5,566 nucleotides of DNA from Kiritimatiellales bacterium (GTDB lineage: Bacteria > Verrucomicrobiota > Kiritimatiellia > Kiritimatiellales > Tichowtungiaceae): positions 1-5,566 of the forward strand of contig JAQUXG010000128.1 in NCBI GenBank assembly GCA_028692515.1, given 5' to 3'. Under the pieces are notes generated by a model. That model saw only the letters and a program-made list of their open reading frames with translations. It did not search any database and was not told where the DNA came from. Shown here in pieces: positions 1 to 5,505 of this stretch (its first letter is position 1; every line of letters starts with the position of its first letter). Both the position numbers and the translations under genes were made by a program.

Positions 1-1
1 A

Positions 2-757
2 AAATGGATCGTCCTGATTCTGCTGGCGTTGCTCGCCGGCTGCGCCTCCGCGCCAAAGAACACGCTGATGCAGGTTTCAACCATTGATGCCCTGCTGGCG
101 GGGGCCTATGACGGACAAATGACAACCGGACAGCTTCTGCGCTACGGCGACTTCGGCCTCGGCACATTCGATGCGCTGGAAGGTGAGATGATTGTGCTGG
201 ATCATCAGGTCTATCAGGCACGCGTCGACGGAACCGTGAAGCTGATGCCGACGAATTCAACCACGCCGTTTGCCTGCGTGGTGACGTTCTGTCCCGATTC
301 GACGCCCTGTTTGAAGGGCGCCCATACAAAGGAAACGTTCCAGGCGGCGGTGGACAATCTTGCGCCGAATCAGAATCTGTTCCTCGCGGTGCGTCTGGAT
401 GGATATTTCCCTTTAATGAAAGTTCGCTCCGTTCCAAAACAGGAGAAACCCTATCCGCCGCTGGCGGAAGTCACCGAACATCAGACCGTATTTGAATATA
501 CCGGCGTGTCAGGAACCGTGCTGGGATTCCGCTGCCCTGCCTTTGTTAAAGGAATCAATGTTCCGGGATGGCACCTCCATTTTATCTCGGACGACAAAAC
601 AAAAGCCGGACACATCCTCGATTTTACCTCCGTTGGCGGCAACATGCAGCTTGATGCCTGTAACCGCTTTTATATGATGCTGCCCGACCAAAACGAGTTC
701 GCCGCGCTCGATCTTTCACAGGATCGTTCTGAAGAACTCGAGAAAGTGGAAAAATGA
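2..757 (+). CDS. budA: Alpha-acetolactate decarboxylase, lipoprotein form (5'-truncated by window edge)
   Basis: This enzyme converts (S)-2-acetolactate to (R)-acetoin and CO2 in the acetoin/butanediol branch of pyruvate metabolism. The family pattern is clear: a YDGQMT...LLRYGDFGLGTF block (about nt 107-172), a TPFA segment, KQEKPYPPL (nt 443-469), SGTVLGF, and the metal site HLHF...GH. The metal-binding histidines are encoded at 572-574, 578-580 and 611-613. A conserved Glu in LEGE lies at 185-187, an Arg before the KPYPPL block at 425-427, and a Glu near the C-terminus at 749-751, so the active site looks intact. The reading frame is open to the window edge. It begins with a hydrophobic stretch (KWIVLILLALLAGC) ending in a lipobox, with the lipidated Cys at 41-43. 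The true start is therefore upstream of the window, and an internal TTG at 29 is not the start. I infer export and membrane anchoring on the outer side of the inner membrane or at the outer membrane. The stop overlaps the next gene by 4 bp. Confidence 0.9.
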   Translation, partial: KWIVLILLALLAGCASAPKNTLMQVSTIDALLAGAYDGQMTTGQLLRYGDFGLGTFDALEGEMIVLDHQVYQARVDGTVKLMPTNSTTPFACVVTFCPDSTPCLKGAHTKETFQAAVDNLAPNQNLFLAVRLDGYFPLMKVRSVPKQEKPYPPLAEVTEHQTVFEYTGVSGTVLGFRCPAFVKGINVPGWHLHFISDDKTKAGHILDFTSVGGNMQLDACNRFYMMLPDQNEFAALDLSQDRSEELEKVEK

Positions 758-1143
758 TGCTTCCAGACCTTCAGTCCAGCCTGATTTGTGATGACGTCCG
801 CCAGGAGCGCAACGGAAAATTCATGCTGATCGGCCTTTTCGATGCCATTCATGCCGAGCATCTGCCGGTCGCTTTTGCCAAAATATGCCTCGTTACCCGC
901 TGGTGCAGCGGCGAAGGAACGTTCACCCAGCGTTCACGGATTGTGCATCCTGATCAGAAGACCGTTCTGGCCGAGGGGCAAAATGTACAGGTTCAGCTGC
1001 CTTCGCCGGAGGCCGCCGCGACGAGCGTTGAGGTGTTTATCAACGTCACCTTCCCGGAAGCCGGAACCTACTGGGTTGAAATCCTGCTTGAGGGTGATCT
1101 GAAAATACGTTACCCGTTGCGCGTCAATCGGGTCGAACGCTGA
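754..1143 (+). CDS. Small uncharacterised protein, DUF6941-like
   Basis: A 129-residue protein with no signal peptide or membrane segment, so probably cytoplasmic. Its layout is an N-terminal SSLICDDVRQERNGKFMLIGLFDAI segment, a middle HLPVAFAKICLVTRW strand, and a C-terminal FPEAGTYWVEILLEGDLKIRYPLRV part. This order (CD near the start, gK-liG-fd, then G-Y-v-i/l, then p-l-v) resembles the DUF6941 type of small beta-sandwich protein, recalled from memory and not checked by a profile search. Its function is unknown. The ATG at 754 overlaps the upstream stop as ATGA, suggesting translational coupling; a second ATG at 757 is equally possible. There is no strong Shine-Dalgarno sequence upstream, which also fits coupling. 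The gene probably shares a transcript with the acetolactate decarboxylase gene, but nothing in the protein ties it to acetoin metabolism. Confidence 0.75.
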   Translation: MMLPDLQSSLICDDVRQERNGKFMLIGLFDAIHAEHLPVAFAKICLVTRWCSGEGTFTQRSRIVHPDQKTVLAEGQNVQVQLPSPEAAATSVEVFINVTFPEAGTYWVEILLEGDLKIRYPLRVNRVER

Positions 1144-1145
1144 GT

Positions 1146-1174
1146 TTGCCTTTCGGACGGATAACAGATAGGCT
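1146..1174 (+). promoter_or_regulatory. Possible sigma70-type promoter for the membrane-protein gene
   Basis: TTGCCT (1146-1151) and TAGGCT (1169-1174) are separated by exactly 17 bp. The -35 box matches consensus at 4 of 6 positions and the -10 box at the three most conserved ones. It sits just after the stop of the DUF6941-like gene. A transcript starting near 1181 would have a leader of about 47 nt carrying a small hairpin (GCAGG 1193-1197 with CCTGC 1205-1209). Both boxes are imperfect, so this is a moderate call. Confidence 0.4.
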
Positions 1175-1227
1175 AAGAGTGTTCGTTGAAACGCAGGCAT
1201 AACTCCTGCATACACAACCTGAGAACT

Positions 1228-2001
1228 ATGGCTGAAAATCTACAGCAGAACCCCGAGCCGCAGACAAAAGAGCCGTTCTCACCGCTCCAGACCGGATGCG
1301 CCTTCGTGATGCTCACCAACATGCTGATCTATCTGGGCGTCGTACTGTTTACCTTCAATCTGCTCGACCCGTCTAAAATCGATGCCGACTATCTGGCTAA
1401 ACGCGGATTCACCACCCTCCCGGAGCCGAAAAGCGAGCAGGACACGGCCTATCAGAAGCTCTCGCAGGAAAAACGTGATCAGCAACAGCAGGTTCAGGCT
1501 GAACTGATCGACTCCTCAAAGCTGGGTGTGAAAAATGAACCTTCGCCCGCCTCCCGGCTGTCTCAGATTGAACAGCGGAAACTCGAGTCTAGCCGTCCGG
1601 ATGAAGGAGAAAAACCCAAAGCCGCTCTGACAGAAAGCTCCTTGCGCGCCGGAAGTCCCTCGACTCGATCCGTTCCGCGCCGGCTCTATTCCGTTTCGAT
1701 CTACCCACAGGCCACCATGCCGCAAATTTACTCGCCGATTCAGATTCAAGCGCCCGGAACAATCGTGCTGGAAACGTACGAAACGCTTCCGGTTGAGATC
1801 GCCTCCGGGATTAACTTTCCGACATTCAGCCTGCCGGTGTCCGATCCGGCAGGCCCCTATCTGTACCGTCCACCCAACCCGATCCCGGAAGCGTCCCGTG
1901 GCGGCCTGAAGCTCAGTGCGCCGCCAACGGGGGCGGAATCTCTCTACACAAACGGCGTCAAAAAGGTTCCGGAGCCACCAACCGCAAAAGATAAGCTATA
2001 A
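1228..2001 (+). CDS. Unrecognised single-pass membrane protein with proline-rich exported tail
   Basis: I do not recognise this 257-residue protein. A charged N-terminus with prolines (residues 1-20) is followed by one hydrophobic segment at about 22-46 (GCAFVMLTNMLIYLGVVLFTF), which probably stays as a membrane anchor since there is no lipobox or clear cleavage site. Residues 68-95 are rich in Gln, Glu and Lys and may form a short helix or coiled coil. Residues 105-150 look disordered. Residues 150-257 are rich in Pro, Tyr, Ser and Ile (YSVSIYPQATMPQIYSPIQ and similar) and probably lie outside the cytoplasm. I chose ATG 1228 over an in-frame TTG at 1186 because the extra 14 residues (KRRHNSCIHNLRT) are out of character and the TTG lies almost at the predicted transcription start. 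The ribosome binding site is weak (GAG at 1221-1223). The stop lies 4 nt before the -35 box of the rplU promoter. A role in envelope organisation is only a guess. Confidence 0.7.
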   Translation: MAENLQQNPEPQTKEPFSPLQTGCAFVMLTNMLIYLGVVLFTFNLLDPSKIDADYLAKRGFTTLPEPKSEQDTAYQKLSQEKRDQQQQVQAELIDSSKLGVKNEPSPASRLSQIEQRKLESSRPDEGEKPKAALTESSLRAGSPSTRSVPRRLYSVSIYPQATMPQIYSPIQIQAPGTIVLETYETLPVEIASGINFPTFSLPVSDPAGPYLYRPPNPIPEASRGGLKLSAPPTGAESLYTNGVKKVPEPPTAKDKL

Positions 2002-2005
2002 GGTA

Positions 2006-2034
2006 TTGACAGCCCCCGCCTTCTGGCCTACTTT
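2006..2034 (+). promoter_or_regulatory. Sigma70-type promoter of the rplU-rpmA-obgE operon
   Basis: A perfect -35 box TTGACA (2006-2011) is followed by a 17-bp spacer and TACTTT (2029-2034). The -10 box keeps the three most conserved positions (T, A and final T). The predicted transcription start is near 2041, giving a leader of about 25 nt before rplU. This is too short for an L21-type autoregulatory RNA leader. Confidence 0.7.
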
Positions 2035-2065
2035 CTCCCGTCTTTGACTCAAAAAGGAATTTCTT

Positions 2066-2386
2066 ATGGAAGCATATGCAGTAATTGAAACCGGCGGTAA
2101 ACAGTACCGTGTGGAAAAAGATACCGTGCTGAGCGTCGAACTGCTCGACGCCGCTGAAGCCGGTAATATCGTTGAATTTGACCAGGTTCTTGCCGTATCC
2201 AACGGCAGCGAACTCACCGTCGGCACGCCCGTTGTGGCGGGTGCCAAAGTGACTGCCTCCGTGGTCGAAAACTACCGCGACGACAAAGTGGTGGCGTTCA
2301 AAAAGAAACGCCGTCAGGGCTATCGCAAAAAAATCGGCCACCGTCAGGGGCTGACCAAGATCAAAATTGAATCGATCAACGCTTAA
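2066..2386 (+). CDS. rplU: 50S ribosomal protein L21
   Basis: This is a structural protein of the large ribosomal subunit that binds 23S rRNA. The 106-residue length matches the family. The N-terminus YAVIETGGKQYRVEKD is the standard L21 opening, and the C-terminal KKKRRQGYRKKIGHRQGLTKIKI (residues 78-101) is the L21 signature, rich in Lys and Arg for RNA contact. The ATG has a good ribosome binding site (AAGGA at 2054-2058, 7 nt before the start). It is first in an operon with rpmA (19-nt gap) and obgE. No anomaly was seen. Confidence 0.98.
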   Translation: MEAYAVIETGGKQYRVEKDTVLSVELLDAAEAGNIVEFDQVLAVSNGSELTVGTPVVAGAKVTASVVENYRDDKVVAFKKKRRQGYRKKIGHRQGLTKIKIESINA

Positions 2387-2405
2387 TTTTTGAAGGAGCA
2401 GAACC

Positions 2406-2660
2406 ATGGCACATAAAAAGGGACAAGGGGCTTCCACTAACGGTCGTGACAGTCAGCCGAAACGCCGCGGCGTAAAACGCTACGCAGGCCAAACGGTAAC
2501 CGCCGGCAGCATCATCGTTCGTCAGGTCGGCAACAAATTCGTCGCTGGCGCCAACGTCGGTCAGGGGCGCGACTTTACGCTCTTCGCGCTCAAACACGGC
2601 ATCGTCGAATTCGACAAAGCCGGCCGCCGCGTCAACATTCGCGAAATGCAGACGGCATAA
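2406..2660 (+). CDS. rpmA: 50S ribosomal protein L27
   Basis: This large-subunit protein has an N-terminal tail that reaches the peptidyl transferase centre and contacts tRNA there. At 84 residues the length is typical. Family features are MAHKKG at the start, [26 protein letters not shown] and GRDFTLFAL. It starts directly with MAHKK, so it lacks the cleaved N-terminal extension known in Firmicutes. The tail reads [10 protein letters not shown] where many bacteria have GGSTRNGRD, so one basic residue of the tail is absent; the effect is unknown. The ribosome binding site AAGGAG (2393-2398) lies 7 nt before the ATG. It is cotranscribed with rplU and probably with obgE. Confidence 0.98.
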   Translation: MAHKKGQGASTNGRDSQPKRRGVKRYAGQTVTAGSIIVRQVGNKFVAGANVGQGRDFTLFALKHGIVEFDKAGRRVNIREMQTA

Positions 2661-2663
2661 TTA

Positions 2664-2684
2664 TTTTTCCAAACATTGGAAAAA
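2664..2684. repeat. Perfect A/T-rich palindrome in the rpmA-obgE gap
   Basis: TTTTTCCAA (2664-2672) and TTGGAAAAA (2676-2684) form a perfect 9-bp inverted repeat around ACA. It begins 4 nt after the rpmA stop. It could fold as an RNA hairpin, bind a dimeric protein, or belong to a dispersed intergenic repeat family. No second intact copy is in the window; TTTCCAAAAATCCAA near 3800 is only loosely similar. Confidence 0.7.
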
Positions 2685-2689
2685 GAAAA

Positions 2690-2710
2690 GGCGGGCTTTC
2701 GGGGCTCGCC
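2690..2710. promoter_or_regulatory. G/C-rich hairpin upstream of obgE (attenuator or reverse terminator)
   Basis: GGCGGGC (2690-2696) pairs with GCTCGCC (2704-2710) over 7 bp with one G-U pair, around a 7-nt loop. On the plus strand no T-tract follows, so full termination before obgE is unlikely. On the minus strand the hairpin is followed by TTTTCTTTTT, which looks like an intrinsic terminator for antisense transcription. It may cause partial attenuation, protect the rplU-rpmA mRNA 3' end, or block antisense reads. Confidence 0.5.
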
Positions 2711-2720
2711 TGCTTCATTT

Positions 2721-2726
2721 AAGGGG
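2721..2726 (+). promoter_or_regulatory. Ribosome binding site that decides the obgE start
   Basis: AAGGGG lies 6 nt before GTG 2733. No comparable site precedes the alternative in-frame TTG at 2676, which falls inside the palindrome. Confidence 0.75.
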
Positions 2727-2732
2727 TTCGCC

Positions 2733-3740
2733 GTGGTTATCTTTAAAGACCGTGTAAAAATCTTCGTTAAAGCCGGCAACGGCGGCAACGGCATCGCCTC
2801 CTTCCGGCGCGAAAAATTCGCGCCGCGCGGCGGCCCCAACGGCGGCGACGGCGGACATGGCGGAAGCGTTATCATGCGCGGCGACATGAACGCCGACTCG
2901 CTGAATCACCTCTTTCACCATCCGCATCAGAATGCGGGAAACGGCCGGCACGGAAAAGGCAGCGACTGCACCGGACGTTGCGGCGAAGACAACATCCTCA
3001 TCGTCCCCTGCGGAACCGTTATTCTGGACGCTGATACCGAAGAGTTTATCGGCGAAATTCTCGAAGATGGACAGGAACTCATCATCGCCCGCGGCGGCCG
3101 CGGCGGCCTCGGCAATCCCCACTTCAGATCCTCCATTAATCAGGCCCCGACCAAATGTACACCCGGAACGCCCGGCGAAGAGCGTGACTATCGCCTTGAG
3201 CTCAAACTCATGACCGATGTCGGTCTCGTCGGCTATCCCAACGCCGGAAAATCGACCCTGCTCACCGGACTCTCCGAAGCCCACCCCAAGGTTGCCTCCT
3301 ACCCCTTCACCACGCTCAACCCCATTATCGGCACCCTCATCTACGAAAATTTCAACCAGATCAAAATTGCCGATATTCCCGGGCTGATCGACGGCGCCAG
3401 CGAAGGCACCGGCCTAGGACACTACTTCCTGCGGCATATTGAACGCTCCCGCTTTCTCCTGTTCGTCATCGATATGGCCGCCGAAGACGGGCGCGATCCG
3501 GTCGAAGACTACCGCAGCCTGCGCCGCGAGCTTAAAGCCTACAATAAAGAGCTGGCGGTCCGCCCCTCCCTCGTGCTGGCCAATAAAATGGATATGCCCG
3601 CCGCCGCCGAAAATCTAAAAATCTTTAAGCGGAAAACCCGCACCAAACCGCTCGAAATCTCTGCCGGACTCGGCGAAGGTCTCGAACAGATAAAAAAAAT
3701 CCTTTACGAACAGTTTTTTAAGAACGGGCTATCGGTGTGA
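2733..3740 (+). CDS. obgE: Obg family GTPase (ObgE/CgtA)
   Basis: An essential GTPase that associates with the large ribosomal subunit and acts in its assembly, linked to ppGpp signalling in several bacteria. Starting at GTG 2733 gives 335 residues that begin MVIFKDRVKIFVKAGNGGNG, the usual Obg opening. The glycine-rich Obg fold covers about residues 3-158 (GGPNGGDGGHGG, GRHGKGSDCTGRCGED, ARGGRGGLGN). The GTPase domain has G1 GYPNAGKST (167-175), switch I YPFTT (about 190-194), G3 DIPGL (214-218), G4 NKMD (284-287) and G5 SAG (310-312). All nucleotide-binding motifs are intact. There is no C-terminal OCT domain of the Firmicutes kind. An upstream TTG at 2676 would add 19 residues not found in typical Obg proteins. 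It follows rpmA in the conserved rplU-rpmA-obgE order. The codons in this gene favour C at the third position more than those of the integrase. Confidence 0.97.
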   Translation: MVIFKDRVKIFVKAGNGGNGIASFRREKFAPRGGPNGGDGGHGGSVIMRGDMNADSLNHLFHHPHQNAGNGRHGKGSDCTGRCGEDNILIVPCGTVILDADTEEFIGEILEDGQELIIARGGRGGLGNPHFRSSINQAPTKCTPGTPGEERDYRLELKLMTDVGLVGYPNAGKSTLLTGLSEAHPKVASYPFTTLNPIIGTLIYENFNQIKIADIPGLIDGASEGTGLGHYFLRHIERSRFLLFVIDMAAEDGRDPVEDYRSLRRELKAYNKELAVRPSLVLANKMDMPAAAENLKIFKRKTRTKPLEISAGLGEGLEQIKKILYEQFFKNGLSV

Positions 3741-3832
3741 TGGAATAAGGGAGAGTTTAATGCCCTCGACCAAAAAATGAATCCATCGAAACTCTTTGCT
3801 TTCCAAAAATCCAACAATCCGATATTCCATTA
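3738..3832. other. Nested inverted repeats between obgE and the tRNA gene
   Basis: An outer pair ATGGAATA (3740-3747) and TATTCCAT (3823-3830) encloses an inner pair AGAGTTT (3752-3758) and AAACTCT (3789-3795). The outer stem can extend by a G-U and a T-A pair to 3738 and 3832. A third small hairpin, CATCC-GGAA-GGATG (3842-3855), follows. The stretch has no supported gene and no clear U-tract terminator. It may be a structured 3' end of the obgE transcript or part of the tRNA precursor. Confidence 0.4.
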
Positions 3833-3863
3833 CTCCTCTTGCATCCGGAAGGATGTCGAATGA

Positions 3864-3940
3864 GGGCGTTTAGCTCAGTTGGTTAGAGCGCTACCTTCAC
3901 ACGGTAGAAGTCACAAGTTCGAATCTTGTAACGCCCACCA
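3864..3940 (+). tRNA. tRNA-Val, anticodon CAC
   Basis: A complete 77-nt cloverleaf. Acceptor GGGCGTT (3864-3870) pairs perfectly with AACGCCC (3930-3936). The D stem is GCTC/GAGC (3873-3876 and 3886-3889), the anticodon stem CTACC/GGTAG (3891-3895 and 3903-3907), and the T stem ACAAG/CTTGT (3913-3917 and 3925-3929) with a TTCGAAT loop. Anticodon CAC is at 3898-3900 and reads the GUG valine codon. Discriminator A (3937) and CCA (3938-3940) are encoded. It is the likely integration target of the element that begins to its right; the gene remains intact. Confidence 0.96.
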
Positions 3941-3945
3941 TCCTT
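3918..3945. other. Inferred attachment site (attL) at the tRNA-Val 3' end
   Basis: A tyrosine recombinase gene begins 156 nt after the tRNA, and such elements commonly recombine within the T-loop to 3' end of tRNA genes. The exact core cannot be set because the second copy (attR) would lie beyond the window; no repeat of the tRNA 3' end was found inside it. The limits given are only the usual region. Confidence 0.4.
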
Positions 3946-3951
3946 AAGTAA

Positions 3952-3985
3952 CTCTCAGCCAAGCGGTTGAGAGTTTTTTGTTTTT
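3952..3985 (+). terminator. Intrinsic terminator of tRNA-Val
   Basis: CTCTCAGCC (3952-3960) pairs with GGTTGAGAG (3965-3973) over 9 bp with one G-U pair and an AAGC loop. It is followed by six Ts, a G and five more Ts (3974-3985). This is a strong rho-independent terminator that isolates the tRNA transcript from the integrase gene. Confidence 0.93.
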
Positions 3986-3997
3986 CCTTATCTGCCT

Positions 3998-4037
3998 CGG
4001 GCAAAGCGGAGTCCTGTAGAAACTTCTGTTTTGCCCG
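3998..4037. repeat. Inverted repeat in the integrase leader region
   Basis: CGGGCAAA (3998-4005) and TTTGCCCG (4030-4037) are a perfect 8-bp inverted repeat, 24 nt apart. The position between the tRNA and int fits an accessory (arm-type) protein-binding region or an mRNA hairpin of the int leader. No convincing int promoter was found between 3986 and 4096. Confidence 0.4.
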
Positions 4038-4096
4038 TTTGATTCGCCCTCTTTGTATGGGGGCGTTGCAGATGAACGCAAGATAAGGAGAAGGTC

Positions 4097-5503
4097 ATGG
4101 GACTGGAAATCACACGGAGTAAAGACGGGGCACCGCGGTCAAAATGGTGGTACGGAAATTTCACCGTCGGCGGAGAACGGAAGTACGTCAATCTGGGCGT
4201 GGAAATTTGCGGCCGCGTTCCGGCATCACTGAAAGAGACCGGGGATGTCGCGTTTGAACGGTCGCGCATGAGAGCCCAGCTTAAACTGGATACCTTCAAA
4301 AAAGATGCCCACAGTCGAAAGTCAGCGGTGCACCACCTGCAGGAACTCTACGAGATCAAAGCCGGTGAAGAGCTTGTCCAGATCCCGCTGGCCGATATGG
4401 CAGAACACTGGAGCCTGCTGCCGACAAAAAAGAAACGCTGCCCGCTCCGGACAAACAATCAGCTGGCAACCATCCGTCAGTTCCGGGAGTTCATGGAAGC
4501 AAAGTTTCCCCAAGCAAAAACGATGTCGCAGATTACCCGCAAGATGGCATTGGCATGGATGAAGAGCTTGGATGATCTGGGAATGGCTGGTGCCACCTAC
4601 AACACGAAGCTTTCCCTGCTGAAAGGGATTTTTGAAAAGCTCGGGCCGGAAGCGGGCGTGCTGACAAATCCCTTCAACGGCATTCCCTTCCATGAAACCA
4701 ACACGATGCACCGTCAGCCGTTCACACAGAAAGAACTCAACGCCATTCTGGAGCACTGCGATGAACTGATCCGTCCGGTGGTTCTGACGGGCATGTGCAC
4801 AGCGATGCGGCGCGGGGACTGCGCCATGCTGAAATGGGAGTCGGTCGATCTGGAAAACGGGTTCATTTCGGTGAAGACCTCCAAGACCGGAGAGCTGGCG
4901 GAAATTCCGCTCTTTCCTCTTCTGCGGGCCGAACTGGAAAAACTGCCGCGCACCAGTGTCTACGTTTTTCCCGAGGTGGCGAAAATGTACAAGACTAACC
5001 TGATGGGGCTGACATGGCGTTTCAAGAAGGCGATCAACGATGCCAAGATTGAAGGCGCCGTGATTGAGCGGGATGATGCCATGCAAAAGGCCAGTGTGAA
5101 GGATTTCCACTCGCTGCGGACAACGTGGATTACGATGGCTCTTTCCGCCGGTGTGCCGATGGAGCTGGTTCGACGGGTGACGGGCCACTCGACGGTCGAT
5201 GTCGTGTTGAAGCACTATTTCCGGCCCGGCAGAGAAGCTTTTAAACTGGCTCTGGAAACGGCGATGGCGAAGATGCTGACGGCGGGAGAGATGCCGGAGG
5301 ACAGAGATCAGAAGACAGAGGACGGAGATCAGAAGCCGAACGAAAACATGCAGAAAATGCACAAAAAGATACAAGGGCTTCTTGAGTACAGCGAGGATAT
5401 GGAAAAGGCTGCAATCCTGAGACGGTTGGCCGAGATTGAGCAGGAAATAGCTACCCAGCTTCGACAGGATCAGGCCGGACAGCCCGCAGAACTGGCGGCA
5501 TAG
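4097..5503 (+). CDS. Tyrosine-type site-specific integrase
   Basis: A DNA strand-exchange enzyme that inserts and excises a mobile element. It has 468 residues. Residues 1-45 (WWYGNFTVGGERKYVNLGVEI) look like a small beta-type arm-binding domain. About 95-200 is the helical core-binding domain (LADMAEHW...TYNTKLSLLKGIFEKL). About 205-380 is the catalytic domain with R238 (AMRRGD), K263 (TSKTG), H338 and R341 (HSLR), H364 (TGHS) and nucleophile Y374 (KHYF). The full catalytic set is present, so the enzyme is probably active. Residues 376-468 form an unusually long hydrophilic, probably helical tail, including the repeat EDRDQKT/EDGDQKP (401-414). ATG 4097 has a strong ribosome binding site (AAGGAG 4085-4090, 6 nt before the start). 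It is transcribed away from the tRNA-Val gene, the common layout of tRNA-integrated islands or prophages. No excisionase gene is visible, and the type of element is unknown. Confidence 0.95.
   Translation: MGLEITRSKDGAPRSKWWYGNFTVGGERKYVNLGVEICGRVPASLKETGDVAFERSRMRAQLKLDTFKKDAHSRKSAVHHLQELYEIKAGEELVQIPLADMAEHWSLLPTKKKRCPLRTNNQLATIRQFREFMEAKFPQAKTMSQITRKMALAWMKSLDDLGMAGATYNTKLSLLKGIFEKLGPEAGVLTNPFNGIPFHETNTMHRQPFTQKELNAILEHCDELIRPVVLTGMCTAMRRGDCAMLKWESVDLENGFISVKTSKTGELAEIPLFPLLRAELEKLPRTSVYVFPEVAKMYKTNLMGLTWRFKKAINDAKIEGAVIERDDAMQKASVKDFHSLRTTWITMALSAGVPMELVRRVTGHSTVDVVLKHYFRPGREAFKLALETAMAKMLTAGEMPEDRDQKTEDGDQKPNENMQKMHKKIQGLLEYSEDMEKAAILRRLAEIEQEIATQLRQDQAGQPAELAA
5297..5335 (+). repeat. 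21-bp in-frame tandem duplication in the integrase tail
   Basis: An 18-nt stretch GAGGACAGAGATCAGAAG (5297-5314) recurs 21 nt later (5318-5335) with 17 of 18 bases identical. The period is seven codons, giving EDRDQKT then EDGDQKP. It lies beyond the catalytic tyrosine, in the hydrophilic tail, so it does not interrupt the active domain. Confidence 0.8.
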
Positions 5504-5505
5504 AT

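Noticed and set aside
29..31. TTG at 29 as the start of the acetolactate decarboxylase
   Set aside because: It falls inside the signal-peptide hydrophobic core; the frame is open to the window edge, so the start is upstream.
1186..1227. TTG start adding 14 residues to the membrane protein
   Set aside because: It lies almost at the predicted transcription start; ATG 1228 gives a more sensible N-terminus.
1958..2437. 159-residue minus-strand open frame across rplU
   Set aside because: It is antisense to the clear L21 gene and the operon promoter, and resembles no known protein.
2676..2732. Upstream TTG start adding 19 residues to Obg
   Set aside because: The TTG lies within the palindrome, lacks a ribosome binding site, and the added residues are not typical of Obg; GTG 2733 has AAGGGG at proper spacing.
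2715..3284. 189-residue minus-strand open frame inside obgE
   Set aside because: It is an Ala/Gly-rich complement of the glycine-rich Obg domain, with no plausible protein features.
4039..4061. TTGATT and TATGGG as an integrase promoter
   Set aside because: The spacing is only 11 bp and the -10 box is poor.
4061..4067. GGGCGTT copy of the tRNA acceptor strand before int, considered as an attachment remnant
   Set aside because: Only 7 nt match the tRNA 5' end, not the 3' end where recombination usually happens; chance is likely.
4322..5374. 350-residue open frame on the minus strand opposite the integrase
   Set aside because: It is a shadow of the integrase: the plus-strand frame has the complete catalytic set, while the antisense product is rich in His, Arg, Cys and Gln and resembles no family.
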